Source: Gaiellaceae bacterium
Lineage (GTDB): Bacteria > Actinomycetota > Thermoleophilia > Gaiellales > Gaiellaceae
Reading direction: 5' to 3'
Assembly: GCA_021323315.1 (NCBI GenBank)
Contig: JAJTCQ010000005.1
Span: forward strand, 1-63,996
Length of the DNA stretch: 63,996 nt
Of this stretch, positions 8,078 to 16,186 are shown piece by piece (within the stretch, counting starts at the first letter, position 1; each line of letters starts with the position of its first letter). The notes below the pieces were generated by a model that searched no databases, was not told the DNA's origin, and saw only the letters and a list, made by a program, of their open reading frames with translations. The position numbers were made by a program, and so were the translations under genes.

Positions 8078-8557
8078 CTAATCGGCCTCGGCGAGGAGTG
8101 CGCGCACGTCGAGCGGTGCCGTGAACATCCCCACCGAGCCGTCCTCGTTGCGCGGCCACTCCTCCTTCGGACGGTCCCGGTACAGCTCGACCCCGTTGGC
8201 GTCGGGATCGCGGAGGTACAGCGCTTCCGAGACGCCGTGATCCGACGCGCCGTCGAGCTGCACGCCGGCGTCGACGAGACGCCTGAGCGCGTTCGCAAGC
8301 GTCGCTCGGTCGGGATAGCGGATTGCGACGTGGTAGAGGCCCGTGTGGCCCGCGGGAGGAGGCGTGCCGCCCTGGGACTCCCACGTGTTGAGCCCGATGT
8401 GGTGGTGGTAGCCGCCCGCGGACAGGAACGCCGCCTGCGTGCCGTAGCGGGCCTGCTCTTCGAAGCCGAGGACGCCGCAGTAGAAGTCGACCGCCCGCTC
8501 GAGATCCGCGACCTTCAGGTGGACGTGCCCGATGTCGACGCGGGGATCGATGCTCAC
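8078..8557 (-). CDS. VOC dioxygenase-like protein (CatE / catechol-2,3-dioxygenase type)
   Basis: 159 residues, resembling the N-terminal half of Bacillus CatE-type extradiol dioxygenases. IGHVHLKVADLERAVDFY opens the fold with His11/His13, GGYHHHIGLNTWES supplies the histidine cluster typical of this family, and NGVELYRDRP supplies the C-terminal glutamate ligand. A metal site is therefore likely. The GTG at 8557 overlaps the stop of the O-antigen-ligase-like gene (GTGA), so the two share a transcript. The link between a ring-cleavage-like enzyme and a surface-polymer gene is not obvious. Substrate unknown. Confidence 0.75.
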   Translation of the reverse strand: MSIDPRVDIGHVHLKVADLERAVDFYCGVLGFEEQARYGTQAAFLSAGGYHHHIGLNTWESQGGTPPPAGHTGLYHVAIRYPDRATLANALRRLVDAGVQLDGASDHGVSEALYLRDPDANGVELYRDRPKEEWPRNEDGSVGMFTAPLDVRALLAEAD

Positions 8558-9888
8558 GGCGGAACCGTAGCGTCCTCGCCCGGCTCGACCTCGACGCGCG
8601 GGAAGCCGAGAGCCAGTCCCGCCGCGAACCACACGGTGAAGGCGAGCCAGTGGATGCCGATCACGTCCGTCTGCAAGGCCAGTGCGAGTACGGCGGCGAA
8701 CGCGGCGGCGAGCCAGGCTTCGCGACGCCACAGGCCCACGAGAAGCGCGAGGCTCCAGAGGCTGAACGCGGCGACGCCGGCGATGCCCGCATCCACCCCG
8801 AGCTCGGTATAGGTCGACTCGCCCGCGCGGATCTCCACACCGGTGCGCTTCGCGACGACGCCGGCATTCCCGAGCCCGAAACCCTGCGGATGCTCGCGAA
8901 CGACACGGGCCCCCTCCCGCAGGTTGCTCCAGTGACTCTCCGTCGACTCGTCCTCCACCGTCGGGAAGCGCCCGCCGCTGATGCCGCCCTCCTGCTCGGC
9001 GTTGGCGCGCAGCCAAGCGAGTTCGCCGGGGGTGTAGCTCGTCGACGGGCCGACGGCCGGGTACGCGACGACGAAGAGCGCGCTCGCGACGACGGCTCCG
9101 GCCGCGATCGCCGCCGGGAGGACGCGCCGCTGCGCGATCGCGAGCACGACCAGCCCGAACGCGAGCGCGGCGAACGCCGCCCGGGTGTGCGTGAACAGGA
9201 GCGCGACGTACAGCAACCCGCCCACGAGACCCCACCACCACCGGGGTGGGCGGCTCACGACGTAGATCAGCGCGACGACAAGCGTGTACGCGCTCGCGAG
9301 CGGCGAGAGGAACGTCGACACGAGCCGCCGGATCGGGTTGTCCTCGTCGCCCGTGTTGTAGACCCAGTTTTCCGGAAGCCCGGACAGCCCCTCGTACTCG
9401 AGGCCCAGCTGCTCGGCGAACCATCCGGGCACGCCGGAGTCCCTCCAGGCCTGCAGAGAGACGAACGCGATGTCGAGCAGGCCGACCACGGCCACGACGA
9501 CTGCCGACAGCACGATCAGCCCTCCGACCCGGCCACGTTCCTGCCAGGCGACCGCGACGAGCCGACCGAGCGCGTAGCCCGCAACCGGAAGGAGGTGATG
9601 TCGGAGCGCGAGCAGTTCGCCGCGAGCCGTCGCCTCGCCGCCGAGCACGTCCTGGGGTATCAGCCAGTAGACCACGATCACGGCCGCGTAGCTCGCCGCC
9701 AGCACGTCGGCGACGGCGACCGCCGGCAGGCGGCGCACCTTCCACGAGACGACGAGCAAGGCCACGAGCAGAAGAGCCTCCTTCCACGCGGCCGCGACGT
9801 CGAGCGTCGTCCCGCGAACGCCGAGCTCCCACAGCTGCGCCATCGCGACGTTGTGGAGAACGAGCCCCACCACGAGGACGCCGGTCAC
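8554..9888 (-). CDS. O-antigen ligase/polymerase-like (Wzy/WaaL) membrane protein
   Basis: 444 residues with about 11-12 hydrophobic helices and one large loop (about 245-345), the layout of the Wzy_C family that polymerises or ligates polysaccharide repeat units on the outer face of the membrane. LLFTHTRAAFAALAFG precedes the loop and GFGLGNAG and ESTYTELGVDAG follow it, as expected for the family. The GTG start is the only standard one near the first helix. It sits between a methyltransferase and the VOC gene. A bicarbonate-transporter-like function is a theoretical alternative within the same superfamily. Confidence 0.75.
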   Translation of the reverse strand: MTGVLVVGLVLHNVAMAQLWELGVRGTTLDVAAAWKEALLLVALLVVSWKVRRLPAVAVADVLAASYAAVIVVYWLIPQDVLGGEATARGELLALRHHLLPVAGYALGRLVAVAWQERGRVGGLIVLSAVVVAVVGLLDIAFVSLQAWRDSGVPGWFAEQLGLEYEGLSGLPENWVYNTGDEDNPIRRLVSTFLSPLASAYTLVVALIYVVSRPPRWWWGLVGGLLYVALLFTHTRAAFAALAFGLVVLAIAQRRVLPAAIAAGAVVASALFVVAYPAVGPSTSYTPGELAWLRANAEQEGGISGGRFPTVEDESTESHWSNLREGARVVREHPQGFGLGNAGVVAKRTGVEIRAGESTYTELGVDAGIAGVAAFSLWSLALLVGLWRREAWLAAAFAAVLALALQTDVIGIHWLAFTVWFAAGLALGFPRVEVEPGEDATVPP

Positions 9889-9910
9889 GATCCCGATCAG
9901 GCCGCGGGCG

Positions 9911-10522
9911 CTAATCGACGATCGCCACCAGTGTCAAGCCCAGCCCGACGATGCGCACGCGGCCGGGGAACAGTGACGCGAAGGTTTGCCGCGTCAGCAG
10001 CTCGAGCTCGGTCGCGGACTCCTTGCCGGCGACGCCGTAGACGCGGTGCGAGATCGCAGCGGGCAGCCAGTGGACGAACGGCAGGCGCGTGTGCACCTCG
10101 ACCGGAAACCTGCGATTGGGCGTGGTCAGGAACACGCGTCGCCCGACACGAAGCGCCTCGGAGACGAACCGGCGCTGGCGCTCGCGACCGCCGACGTGCT
10201 CGATCACGGCGTTCGAGAAGACGATGTCGAACTGCCCGTCGGCGAACGGGAGCGCGCAGGCGTCACCCTGGACGTACTCGATCCGGGGGTAGCGCGCGCG
10301 GAAACCAACGCCGTCATGGAGCCCGAGCGCGGTGATCCGCTCAGGCCACGGATAGTGCTCCTCGAAGAAGTTCATCGTCGCGCAGCCTCCGCCGTCCCCG
10401 AAGCCGCGCTCGTCCGCCCCGACGTCGAGCACGGAGGTCTCCGCGGTGGGATGGAGCTCGTCGAGGAACAGCTGGAGCTTCCGCTGTCGCGAGCGGAGCG
10501 AGATGGCGTCGGCGAGCCGCAT
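9911..10522 (-). CDS. class I SAM-dependent methyltransferase
   Basis: 203 residues with the Rossmann methyltransferase core: SVLDVGADERGFGDGGG (motif I), VQGDACALPFADGQFDIVFS (motif II/III region), then VIEHVGGRERQ and LTTPNRRFPVEVH. The last motif is common in methyltransferases of cell-surface or lipid pathways. Start: the frame is open for 31 further codons, but ATG 10522 begins a natural N-terminus, MRLADAISLRSRQRKLQLFL, does not collide with the divergent alkA-like gene, and has GATACT 8 bases upstream. It precedes the O-antigen-ligase-like gene by 22 bases, so it may act in the same surface-polymer pathway. Confidence 0.75.
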   Translation of the reverse strand: MRLADAISLRSRQRKLQLFLDELHPTAETSVLDVGADERGFGDGGGCATMNFFEEHYPWPERITALGLHDGVGFRARYPRIEYVQGDACALPFADGQFDIVFSNAVIEHVGGRERQRRFVSEALRVGRRVFLTTPNRRFPVEVHTRLPFVHWLPAAISHRVYGVAGKESATELELLTRQTFASLFPGRVRIVGLGLTLVAIVD

Positions 10523-10553
10523 CGCGTGGAAGTATCCGGTCCGCGGGGGCCAG

Positions 10554-10559
10554 TAGGGT
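10554..10559 (+). promoter_or_regulatory. -10 hexamer of the AlkA-like gene
   Basis: TAGGGT, 6 bases before the ATG at 10566. Confidence 0.5.
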
Positions 10560-10565
10560 GGCTCG

Positions 10566-11390
10566 ATGGTCGAAGCGGTGCTGAGAGCAACGGGCCCGTA
10601 CTCGCTCCGACTCACGGCTCGAACGACTGCGTGGCAGGCGAAGCTCCCCGGCGGACGCTGGGCGGCGGCACGTCAACTGCACGACGGACGCGTGGTGATC
10701 CGCGCCTCGTGTGAGCACGCCGTCGAGCACGCGCGCTTCATGCTCGCCCTCGACGACGACACGAGCGAGTTCCACCGGCTCCACGCCCGAGACGCGCTGA
10801 TCGGCCCCGCGGTCCAGCACCTCCGCGGGATGCGCACGCGGCGCAAGGCGACCGTGACCCACGCGGTGATCCGGGGCGTGTGCGGGCAGTTGATCCAGGC
10901 GTCGCGTGCGCTCCAGATCGAGCGTGCGATCATCCGAGTCTGCGGCGAGGATCCTCCGTCGCGAGTGGCGCTCGCGGGCCTTTCTCCGGCACGCATCGTC
11001 GCGTGCGGGCTCGCCGGAGGCCGCGCGGCGACGCTCACACGGCTCGCCCGCACGATCGATCTCGACGACCTCCGCGCCGACGACCGCGCGCTCGAACGGC
11101 TCGGACGCGAGCGCGGAGTCGGGCCGTGGACGGTCGGCGTCGTCGCGCTGCAGGGGCTCGGCCGCTACGACGCGGGCCTCGTAGACGACCTCGCGCTCGT
11201 CAAGCTCCTCGCCTCGCTCCGGCGTCGCTGGCCCGAGCCCGGCGAGACAGCGGAGCTGCTCGCACCCTACGGTCAGTGGCAGGGGCTCGCGAGCGTCTTC
11301 CTCCTGCAGGGGTTCAGGCGTGGCCTCGTGCGCGGCGCGAGCATGGATCGCGCACGGCTCGTTCGCAGGGCATCGCGAACCGCCGCCTGA
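10566..11390 (+). CDS. DNA-3-methyladenine glycosylase II (AlkA-like HhH-GPD)
   Basis: Base-excision repair glycosylase of the HhH-GPD superfamily, 274 residues. The hairpin is GVGPWT at 184-189 within LGRERGVGPWTVGVVAL; the catalytic aspartate is expected at 207/208 in GLVDDLALVK, which corresponds to the DD pair around Asp238 of E. coli AlkA. The N-terminal about 90 residues look like the AlkA-type beta domain. It is followed 19 bases later by proC on the same strand. The spectrum of damaged bases removed cannot be read from sequence. Confidence 0.82.
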   Translation: MVEAVLRATGPYSLRLTARTTAWQAKLPGGRWAAARQLHDGRVVIRASCEHAVEHARFMLALDDDTSEFHRLHARDALIGPAVQHLRGMRTRRKATVTHAVIRGVCGQLIQASRALQIERAIIRVCGEDPPSRVALAGLSPARIVACGLAGGRAATLTRLARTIDLDDLRADDRALERLGRERGVGPWTVGVVALQGLGRYDAGLVDDLALVKLLASLRRRWPEPGETAELLAPYGQWQGLASVFLLQGFRRGLVRGASMDRARLVRRASRTAA

Positions 11391-11397
11391 CCGGCCG

Positions 11398-11403
11398 TAC
11401 ACT
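11398..11403 (+). promoter_or_regulatory. -10 hexamer of proC
   Basis: TACACT, 6 bases before the ATG at 11410, inside the short gap after the AlkA-like gene. proC can therefore be transcribed on its own. Confidence 0.5.
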
Positions 11404-11409
11404 CCGCGG

Positions 11410-12231
11410 ATGGTCGACACGCGGAAGATCGCCATCCTCGGCGCCGGCCGGATCGGCGAATCGCTCATCTCCGGGCTGCTCTCGTCGGGGTGGCGCCAGC
11501 CGTCCGAGGTCGCCGCGACGGCGCGCCGCACCGAGCGCGTCGCCGAGCTTCGCGAGCGGTACGGGGTCGACGCCACACTCTCGAACCACGACGCCGCGGC
11601 TGGAGCCGCGCTCGTGGTCATCGCGGTGAAGCCGCAGGACATCGAGGGCCTGCTCGGAGAGATCGGCACGTTGATCCTTCCGGAGCAGACGGTCCTCTCA
11701 GTGGCGGCGGCGATCCCCACGTCGCGCATCGAGAGCCGGCTCGCCGACCGCGTGCCGGTCGTACGAGCGATGCCGAACACGCCGTCCACCGTCCACGAGG
11801 GCATCGCGGGGCTCTCGGCCGGAGCGCACGCCTCCGACGAGCACCTCGACCTGGCCGAAGAGGCGCTGTCGCACCTCGGCGGCGTGATTCGCGTCCCCGA
11901 GAAGGCGCTCGACGCGATCACGGCCGTCTCGGGATCCGGCCCCGCGTACTTCGCGCTCCTGGCTGAGGCGATGATCGAGGCCGGCATCCTCCTCGGCCTC
12001 TCGCGCGAGATCTCGACCCAGCTCGTCGTGCAGACGATGTTCGGTACCGCCAAGCAGCTGCGCGACGAGAAGATGCACCCGGTCGAGCTCCGCGAGATGG
12101 TCACATCTCCCGGCGGAACGACGATCGCCGCGATCCGTGAGCTCGAGATGGCCGGCGTCCGGGCCGCGTTCCTGAACGCGATCCAGGCCGCGATGGTGCG
12201 GTCTCGCGAGCTCGCCGCCGGCGAGCCGTAG
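11410..12231 (+). CDS. proC: pyrroline-5-carboxylate reductase
   Basis: Last step of proline synthesis: NAD(P)H reduction of 1-pyrroline-5-carboxylate. 273 residues, close to the family length. Rossmann motif ILGAGRIGESLISGLL (GAGRIG at 11-16), VVIAVKPQDIEGLL, VRAMPNTPSTVHEG, AVSGSGPAYF, and the C-terminal P5CR signature VTSPGGTTIAAIRELE. The frame continues 30 codons upstream into the previous gene, but the family N-terminus and the TACACT box place the start at 11410. It is convergent with the next gene, with 3 bases between. Confidence 0.93.
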   Translation: MVDTRKIAILGAGRIGESLISGLLSSGWRQPSEVAATARRTERVAELRERYGVDATLSNHDAAAGAALVVIAVKPQDIEGLLGEIGTLILPEQTVLSVAAAIPTSRIESRLADRVPVVRAMPNTPSTVHEGIAGLSAGAHASDEHLDLAEEALSHLGGVIRVPEKALDAITAVSGSGPAYFALLAEAMIEAGILLGLSREISTQLVVQTMFGTAKQLRDEKMHPVELREMVTSPGGTTIAAIRELEMAGVRAAFLNAIQAAMVRSRELAAGEP

Positions 12232-12234
12232 GGG

Positions 12235-12888
12235 CTAGCCGGGCAGAACGGCAGAGTCGAGCGCGATCACGATCCAACGTTCGGCGGCGAGCGCCTGGAG
12301 CGCGAGCACGGTGTCCGCCACCGGAATGTCCTCGAGGTAGGCGTCGCGCGCCTCGAAGTCGGCGACGAGCGCGCGGATCGCCGCCTCGTACGCCGCGGCG
12401 TCGCGTGCCGCCAGCGCCACGAGCGAGTCCGTCACGGCAGGCGGAATCGACTCGGCGTCACTGAGCGAGTCGGCGAGCGCAGCGGCCTCGTCGTCGTGCC
12501 CCAGAACCAGCTCTGCGAGGGCCGCCGCGTAGCGGCCGATGGGGCTCTCCGCCGCGGCGGCGCCGGCATCGAGCGCCCACTGCGCGTCGGCGAGAGCACC
12601 TTCGAGGTCACCGGCGATCAGCCGCGACTTCATCGCGCCGATCGGCCGCCCCCAGCTTCCCGGTGGTGCCTCCGGCCAGCTCGCGCGATACGTCTCGGCC
12701 GCACGGAGCAGCCACTCCCGCGCCTCCTGGCGCCGACCGAGCATGAGCAGTGCCAGACCTGCCGCCCACGCCGCGTTGCCCATGCGTGTGAGCTGCCGCT
12801 GGCGCTCGTCGCCCTCGTCGGGCAGGCGAACGGTGCCGTCCTCGTAACGCCCCTGCGCCGACGCGGCGCGTTCCTCCCAGCCGGTCAT
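12235..12888 (-). CDS. helical repeat (TPR-like) protein of unknown function
   Basis: 217 residues, alanine- and glutamate-rich and predicted all-helical, with a run of helix pairs such as AAWAAGLALLMLGRRQEARE and LEGALADAQWALDAGAAA, spaced like tetratricopeptide repeats. There is no signal peptide, membrane segment or catalytic motif. A GATACT hexamer lies 9 bases before the ATG, overlapping on the other strand the -10 box of the divergent thiolase gene. I do not recognise a family with certainty. A scaffold or regulatory role is the most one can suggest. Confidence 0.6.
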   Translation of the reverse strand: MTGWEERAASAQGRYEDGTVRLPDEGDERQRQLTRMGNAAWAAGLALLMLGRRQEAREWLLRAAETYRASWPEAPPGSWGRPIGAMKSRLIAGDLEGALADAQWALDAGAAAAESPIGRYAAALAELVLGHDDEAAALADSLSDAESIPPAVTDSLVALAARDAAAYEAAIRALVADFEARDAYLEDIPVADTVLALQALAAERWIVIALDSAVLPG

Positions 12889-12899
12889 CCCGCCGAAAG

Positions 12900-12905
12900 T
12901 ATCGT
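12900..12905 (+). promoter_or_regulatory. -10 hexamer of the thiolase operon
   Basis: TATCGT, 6 bases before the GTG at 12912. The block AGTATCGT also carries the divergent gene's box on the other strand. Confidence 0.5.
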
Positions 12906-12911
12906 CTCGTC

Positions 12912-14102
12912 GTGGCCGAGCTCCGCGAGGTGGTGTACGTCGACGGTGTGCGCACGGCGTTCGGCCGCGCGACGCCCGACGGCCTGTTCGCGAGAACCCG
13001 TGCGGACGACATGGCGGTCAAGGCAGTTCGCGAGCTGCTTCGGCGCAACGAGCAACTTCCTCCCGAGCGGATCGACGACGTCGTCTTCGCCGCAACCGCG
13101 CAGGTCGGCGACCAGGGGCTGACGCTCGGGCGTGACGTCGCGCTCCTTGCTGGTCTGCCGACGACCGTGCCGGGTTTCGCAGTCGACCGCATGTGCGCCG
13201 GCGCGCTGACCGCGACGACGGCGGGCGCCGGCGAGATCGCGATGGGCGCCGCCGACGTCGTCCTCGTGGGGGGCGTCGAGCACATGGGCCACCACCCGAT
13301 GGGCGAGGACGTCGACTTCAACCCCCGCTTCGTCGCCGAGCGGCTGATCGACGAGTCCGCGGCGGTGATGGGACAGACCGCAGAGAACCTGCACGACGAG
13401 CTCCCCCACCTGAGGAAGGACGCGTCCGACGCCTACGCGGTCGAGTCGCAGCGCCGTGCGGGCAAGGCCTGGGACGCGGGCGTGATGGACGAGATGGTGA
13501 TCCCGATGTCCGTCTTCACGGACGAGGGCTGGAAGGTCGCCGAGCGAGACGAGTTCCTCCGGCCGGACACGACGATGGAGGCGCTCGCGACGCTACGGAC
13601 CCCGTTCCGCGCGGGGGGCCGAGTCACGGCCGGCAACTCCGCGGGCCTGACAGACGGCGCGACCGCCGCGCTCGTCGCCTCCCGGGACGCAGCCTCGGAG
13701 CTGGGCCTCGACGCGAAGATGCGCCTCCTCGGCTTCGCCTACGCCGGCGTCGAGCCGCACCTCATGGGACTTGGACCGATCCCGGCCACCCGGAAGGTGC
13801 TCGCGCGCGCGGGCCTGACGATCGACGACGTCGACCTCTTCGAGCTGAATGAACCTTTCGCGGTGCAGGTGCTGAGCTGGTGCGACGGCATCGGCGTCTC
13901 ACCGGACGATCCCCGCCTGAACCCCTACGGCGGCGCAATCGCGTGCGGCCATCCGCTCGCTGCGACCGGCGTGCGACTCATGGCGCAGCTCGCGCGTGGC
14001 TTCCGTGACCGGCCGGGCTCGCGTTATGGCCTGACCGCGCTCTGTATCGGCATGGGCATGGGCGCCGCGGTCCTCTGGGAGAACCTGCAGAACAGTGGCT
14101 AG
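12912..14102 (+). CDS. fadA: acetyl-CoA C-acyltransferase (thiolase)
   Basis: Thiolytic cleavage of 3-ketoacyl-CoA, the last step of beta-oxidation. 396 residues. Acyl-accepting Cys95 in DRMCAGAL, LNEPFAVQVL, His347 in GGAIACGHPLAATG and the second catalytic cysteine Cys378 in LCIGMGMG are all present. It overlaps the next gene, a hydratase-dehydrogenase fusion, by 8 bases. Together they form a complete trifunctional set, so a degradative thiolase is more likely than a biosynthetic acetoacetyl-CoA thiolase. Chain-length preference is not readable. Confidence 0.9.
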   Translation: MAELREVVYVDGVRTAFGRATPDGLFARTRADDMAVKAVRELLRRNEQLPPERIDDVVFAATAQVGDQGLTLGRDVALLAGLPTTVPGFAVDRMCAGALTATTAGAGEIAMGAADVVLVGGVEHMGHHPMGEDVDFNPRFVAERLIDESAAVMGQTAENLHDELPHLRKDASDAYAVESQRRAGKAWDAGVMDEMVIPMSVFTDEGWKVAERDEFLRPDTTMEALATLRTPFRAGGRVTAGNSAGLTDGATAALVASRDAASELGLDAKMRLLGFAYAGVEPHLMGLGPIPATRKVLARAGLTIDDVDLFELNEPFAVQVLSWCDGIGVSPDDPRLNPYGGAIACGHPLAATGVRLMAQLARGFRDRPGSRYGLTALCIGMGMGAAVLWENLQNSG

Positions 14103-16083
14103 CCCGACCGAGTTCAAGCTCCAGCGCCTCGAGACACGCGTCGGCCCGATCGCGCTTGTGACGATGGACAACGGCGAGGACTGGCAGAAGCCGAACACGT
14201 TCGGCGAGGCCGCGCTGCGCTCGCTCGAGGGCGTACTCGACCAGCTCCGCTCGCGCGAGTGGCGCGGGTTGCTCCTCACGGGCAAGCCGTTCGTCTTTGC
14301 CGTCGGCGCAGACATCGGCGAGTTCGGCGAGATCACACCGGAGCGGGCGCGCCTCGGCGGGCACGCGGGGCACGAGCTCTTCGGCCGCCTCCGTGAGCTG
14401 CCGTTCGTCACCGTTGCGGCGATCAACGGCGCCGCGCTGGGCGGAGGCGTCGAAATCGCACTGCACTGCGACTACCGGACGATCGCGTCGTCGGTACGCC
14501 ACTTCGCCTGCCCCGAGGTCTTCCTCGGACTCATTCCCGGTTGGGGCGGCACACAGCTCGTCCCGCAGCTCGTCGGCGCCGAGCAAGCCGTGACGTTCGT
14601 CGTCGAGAACCCGCTACGCCAGAACCGCATGCTCGACGCGCGCCGCGCGTTCGAGGCCGGGTTCGCCGACGTGCTCGTCGAGCCGGTCGAGTTCCTGGAC
14701 GAGTCGCTCGCCTACCTGCTCGAGAAGGTCGGGGAAGGCGCGGGCAAGCGCCGGCCGGCAGCGGACCTGTCCGACGCGGCCGAGGTGTGCCGCAAGGCGC
14801 GCTCGCGCCTCGACGGCCAGGTGCACGGCGCGACGCCGGCCCCCTACCGCGCGCTCGACCTCATCGAGGGCTCGGCGACGTGGTCGCTCGAGGAGGGCTA
14901 CCGCGCGGAGGAGGAGGCGCTCGCCGAACTCCTGCCGGGCCCGGAAGCGCAGGCGTCCGTCTATGCGTTCAACCTCGTCGAGCGCCGGGCGAAGCGCGGT
15001 GTCGGCCTGCCCGACGCCGAGCCGCGACGCGTTCGGAAGGTCGGCGTCGTCGGCGCCGGGCTCATGGCGCGGCAGCTCGCGCTGCTCTTCCTGCGCCGCC
15101 TCGAAGTCCCGGTCGTGCTGCGCGACCTCACCCGGGAGCAGGTCGACGAGGCCGGCGCCTGGATCGCCGACGAGCTCGGCGAGCTCGTCCGCCGCGGCCG
15201 GCTCGCCGAAGGCAAGTCCCGCTTTCTCGGATCCCTCGTAACCGGCGGCACCGAGTGGGAGGTCTTCGCCGAGTGCGACCTCGTGCTCGAGGCCGTCTTC
15301 GAGGAGATGGCGGTGAAGAAGGAGGTGTTCGCCGAGCTCGAAAGGGTCGTCGCGCCCGAGTGCGTCCTCGCGACGAACACGTCTTCGCTCTCCGTCACCG
15401 AGATGGGCGCCGACCTCGAGCACCCGGAGCGCGTGGTCGGCATGCACTTCTTCAACCCCGTGGCGGTGCTCCCGCTCGTGGAGCTCGCGCGTACCCCCCA
15501 CACGGACGACACGACGCTCGCGACCGCATGGGCTGTCACCAAGAAGCTGAGGAAGACCGGCGTCCTCGTCCGCGACGCTCCGGCGTTCGTCGTAAACCGT
15601 CTCCTCGGCCGGCAGGGCTCTGTCGTGATGCAGGCGCTCGACCACGGCAACACGGTCGAGGAGACCGACGAGGCGGTCCTCCGGATGGGCCTGCCGATGG
15701 CGCCCTCGGTGCTCCTGCAGCTCGTCGGCCCGCAGGTCGCGAACCACGTCCGGCACACGCTGCACGGCGCCTGGCCGGACCGCTATCCGCTCTCGGCGAC
15801 CCTGGAGAGCTTCGCCGACGGCGGCGACGCGCCCGTGGTCGTGAAGCACGACCCGAAGACGGTCGAGGAGCTGCATACCGCCGTGCTCGAGGCGCTCGCC
15901 GACGAGTCGCGGCACATCCTCGAGGAGGGCGTCGTCGCCGAGGCCGCGGACATCGACACCTGCCTCCTCCTCGGCGCCGGCTTTCCGTTCTGGCTTGGTG
16001 GGATCACGAAACACCTCGACCAGACGGGCGTTTCCGAGCGCGTGGTGGGACGGCCGCTCGCCGAAATTCGCTGCAGTTCGTAA
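14095..16083 (+). CDS. fadB: enoyl-CoA hydratase / 3-hydroxyacyl-CoA dehydrogenase fusion
   Basis: Beta-oxidation alpha subunit of 662 residues, a little shorter than E. coli FadB. The N-terminal crotonase domain keeps both catalytic acids: Glu120 in ALGGGVEIALHCDYR and Glu141 in FACPEVFLGLIPGWGG. After a linker, the NAD-binding motif GAGLMA is at 320-325, NTSSLSVTEM follows, and catalytic His451 is in GMHFFNPVAVLPLVEL. The GTG at 14095 lies inside the thiolase gene. With FadA it should form the soluble multienzyme complex that turns enoyl-CoA into acetyl-CoA. Confidence 0.9.
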   Translation: MASPTEFKLQRLETRVGPIALVTMDNGEDWQKPNTFGEAALRSLEGVLDQLRSREWRGLLLTGKPFVFAVGADIGEFGEITPERARLGGHAGHELFGRLRELPFVTVAAINGAALGGGVEIALHCDYRTIASSVRHFACPEVFLGLIPGWGGTQLVPQLVGAEQAVTFVVENPLRQNRMLDARRAFEAGFADVLVEPVEFLDESLAYLLEKVGEGAGKRRPAADLSDAAEVCRKARSRLDGQVHGATPAPYRALDLIEGSATWSLEEGYRAEEEALAELLPGPEAQASVYAFNLVERRAKRGVGLPDAEPRRVRKVGVVGAGLMARQLALLFLRRLEVPVVLRDLTREQVDEAGAWIADELGELVRRGRLAEGKSRFLGSLVTGGTEWEVFAECDLVLEAVFEEMAVKKEVFAELERVVAPECVLATNTSSLSVTEMGADLEHPERVVGMHFFNPVAVLPLVELARTPHTDDTTLATAWAVTKKLRKTGVLVRDAPAFVVNRLLGRQGSVVMQALDHGNTVEETDEAVLRMGLPMAPSVLLQLVGPQVANHVRHTLHGAWPDRYPLSATLESFADGGDAPVVVKHDPKTVEELHTAVLEALADESRHILEEGVVAEAADIDTCLLLGAGFPFWLGGITKHLDQTGVSERVVGRPLAEIRCSS

Positions 16084-16120
16084 CCCTTCCACCGGTGGCT
16101 GAGGTATGCTGCGCGAGTAC

Positions 16121-16144
16121 CGCTCGCCGGTGAACGGGCGAGCG
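16121..16144 (+). other. hairpin in the helicase leader
   Basis: CGCTCGCC (16121-16128) pairs with GGCGAGCG (16137-16144). There is no T-run after it. An AGGAAGGAG block at 16153-16161 is too far (25 bases) from the ATG at 16187 to be its ribosome site, so the 103-base gap may be a regulatory leader rather than a terminator. Confidence 0.35.
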
Positions 16145-16186
16145 CACCACTTAGGAAGGAGCGGCACGGCACAACGTGCTGCCTGA

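Noticed and set aside
16121-16144. Terminator after the fadB-type gene
   Set aside because: There is no T-run after the 8-bp stem and the distance to the stop fits a leader as well, so it is reported as a plain hairpin.
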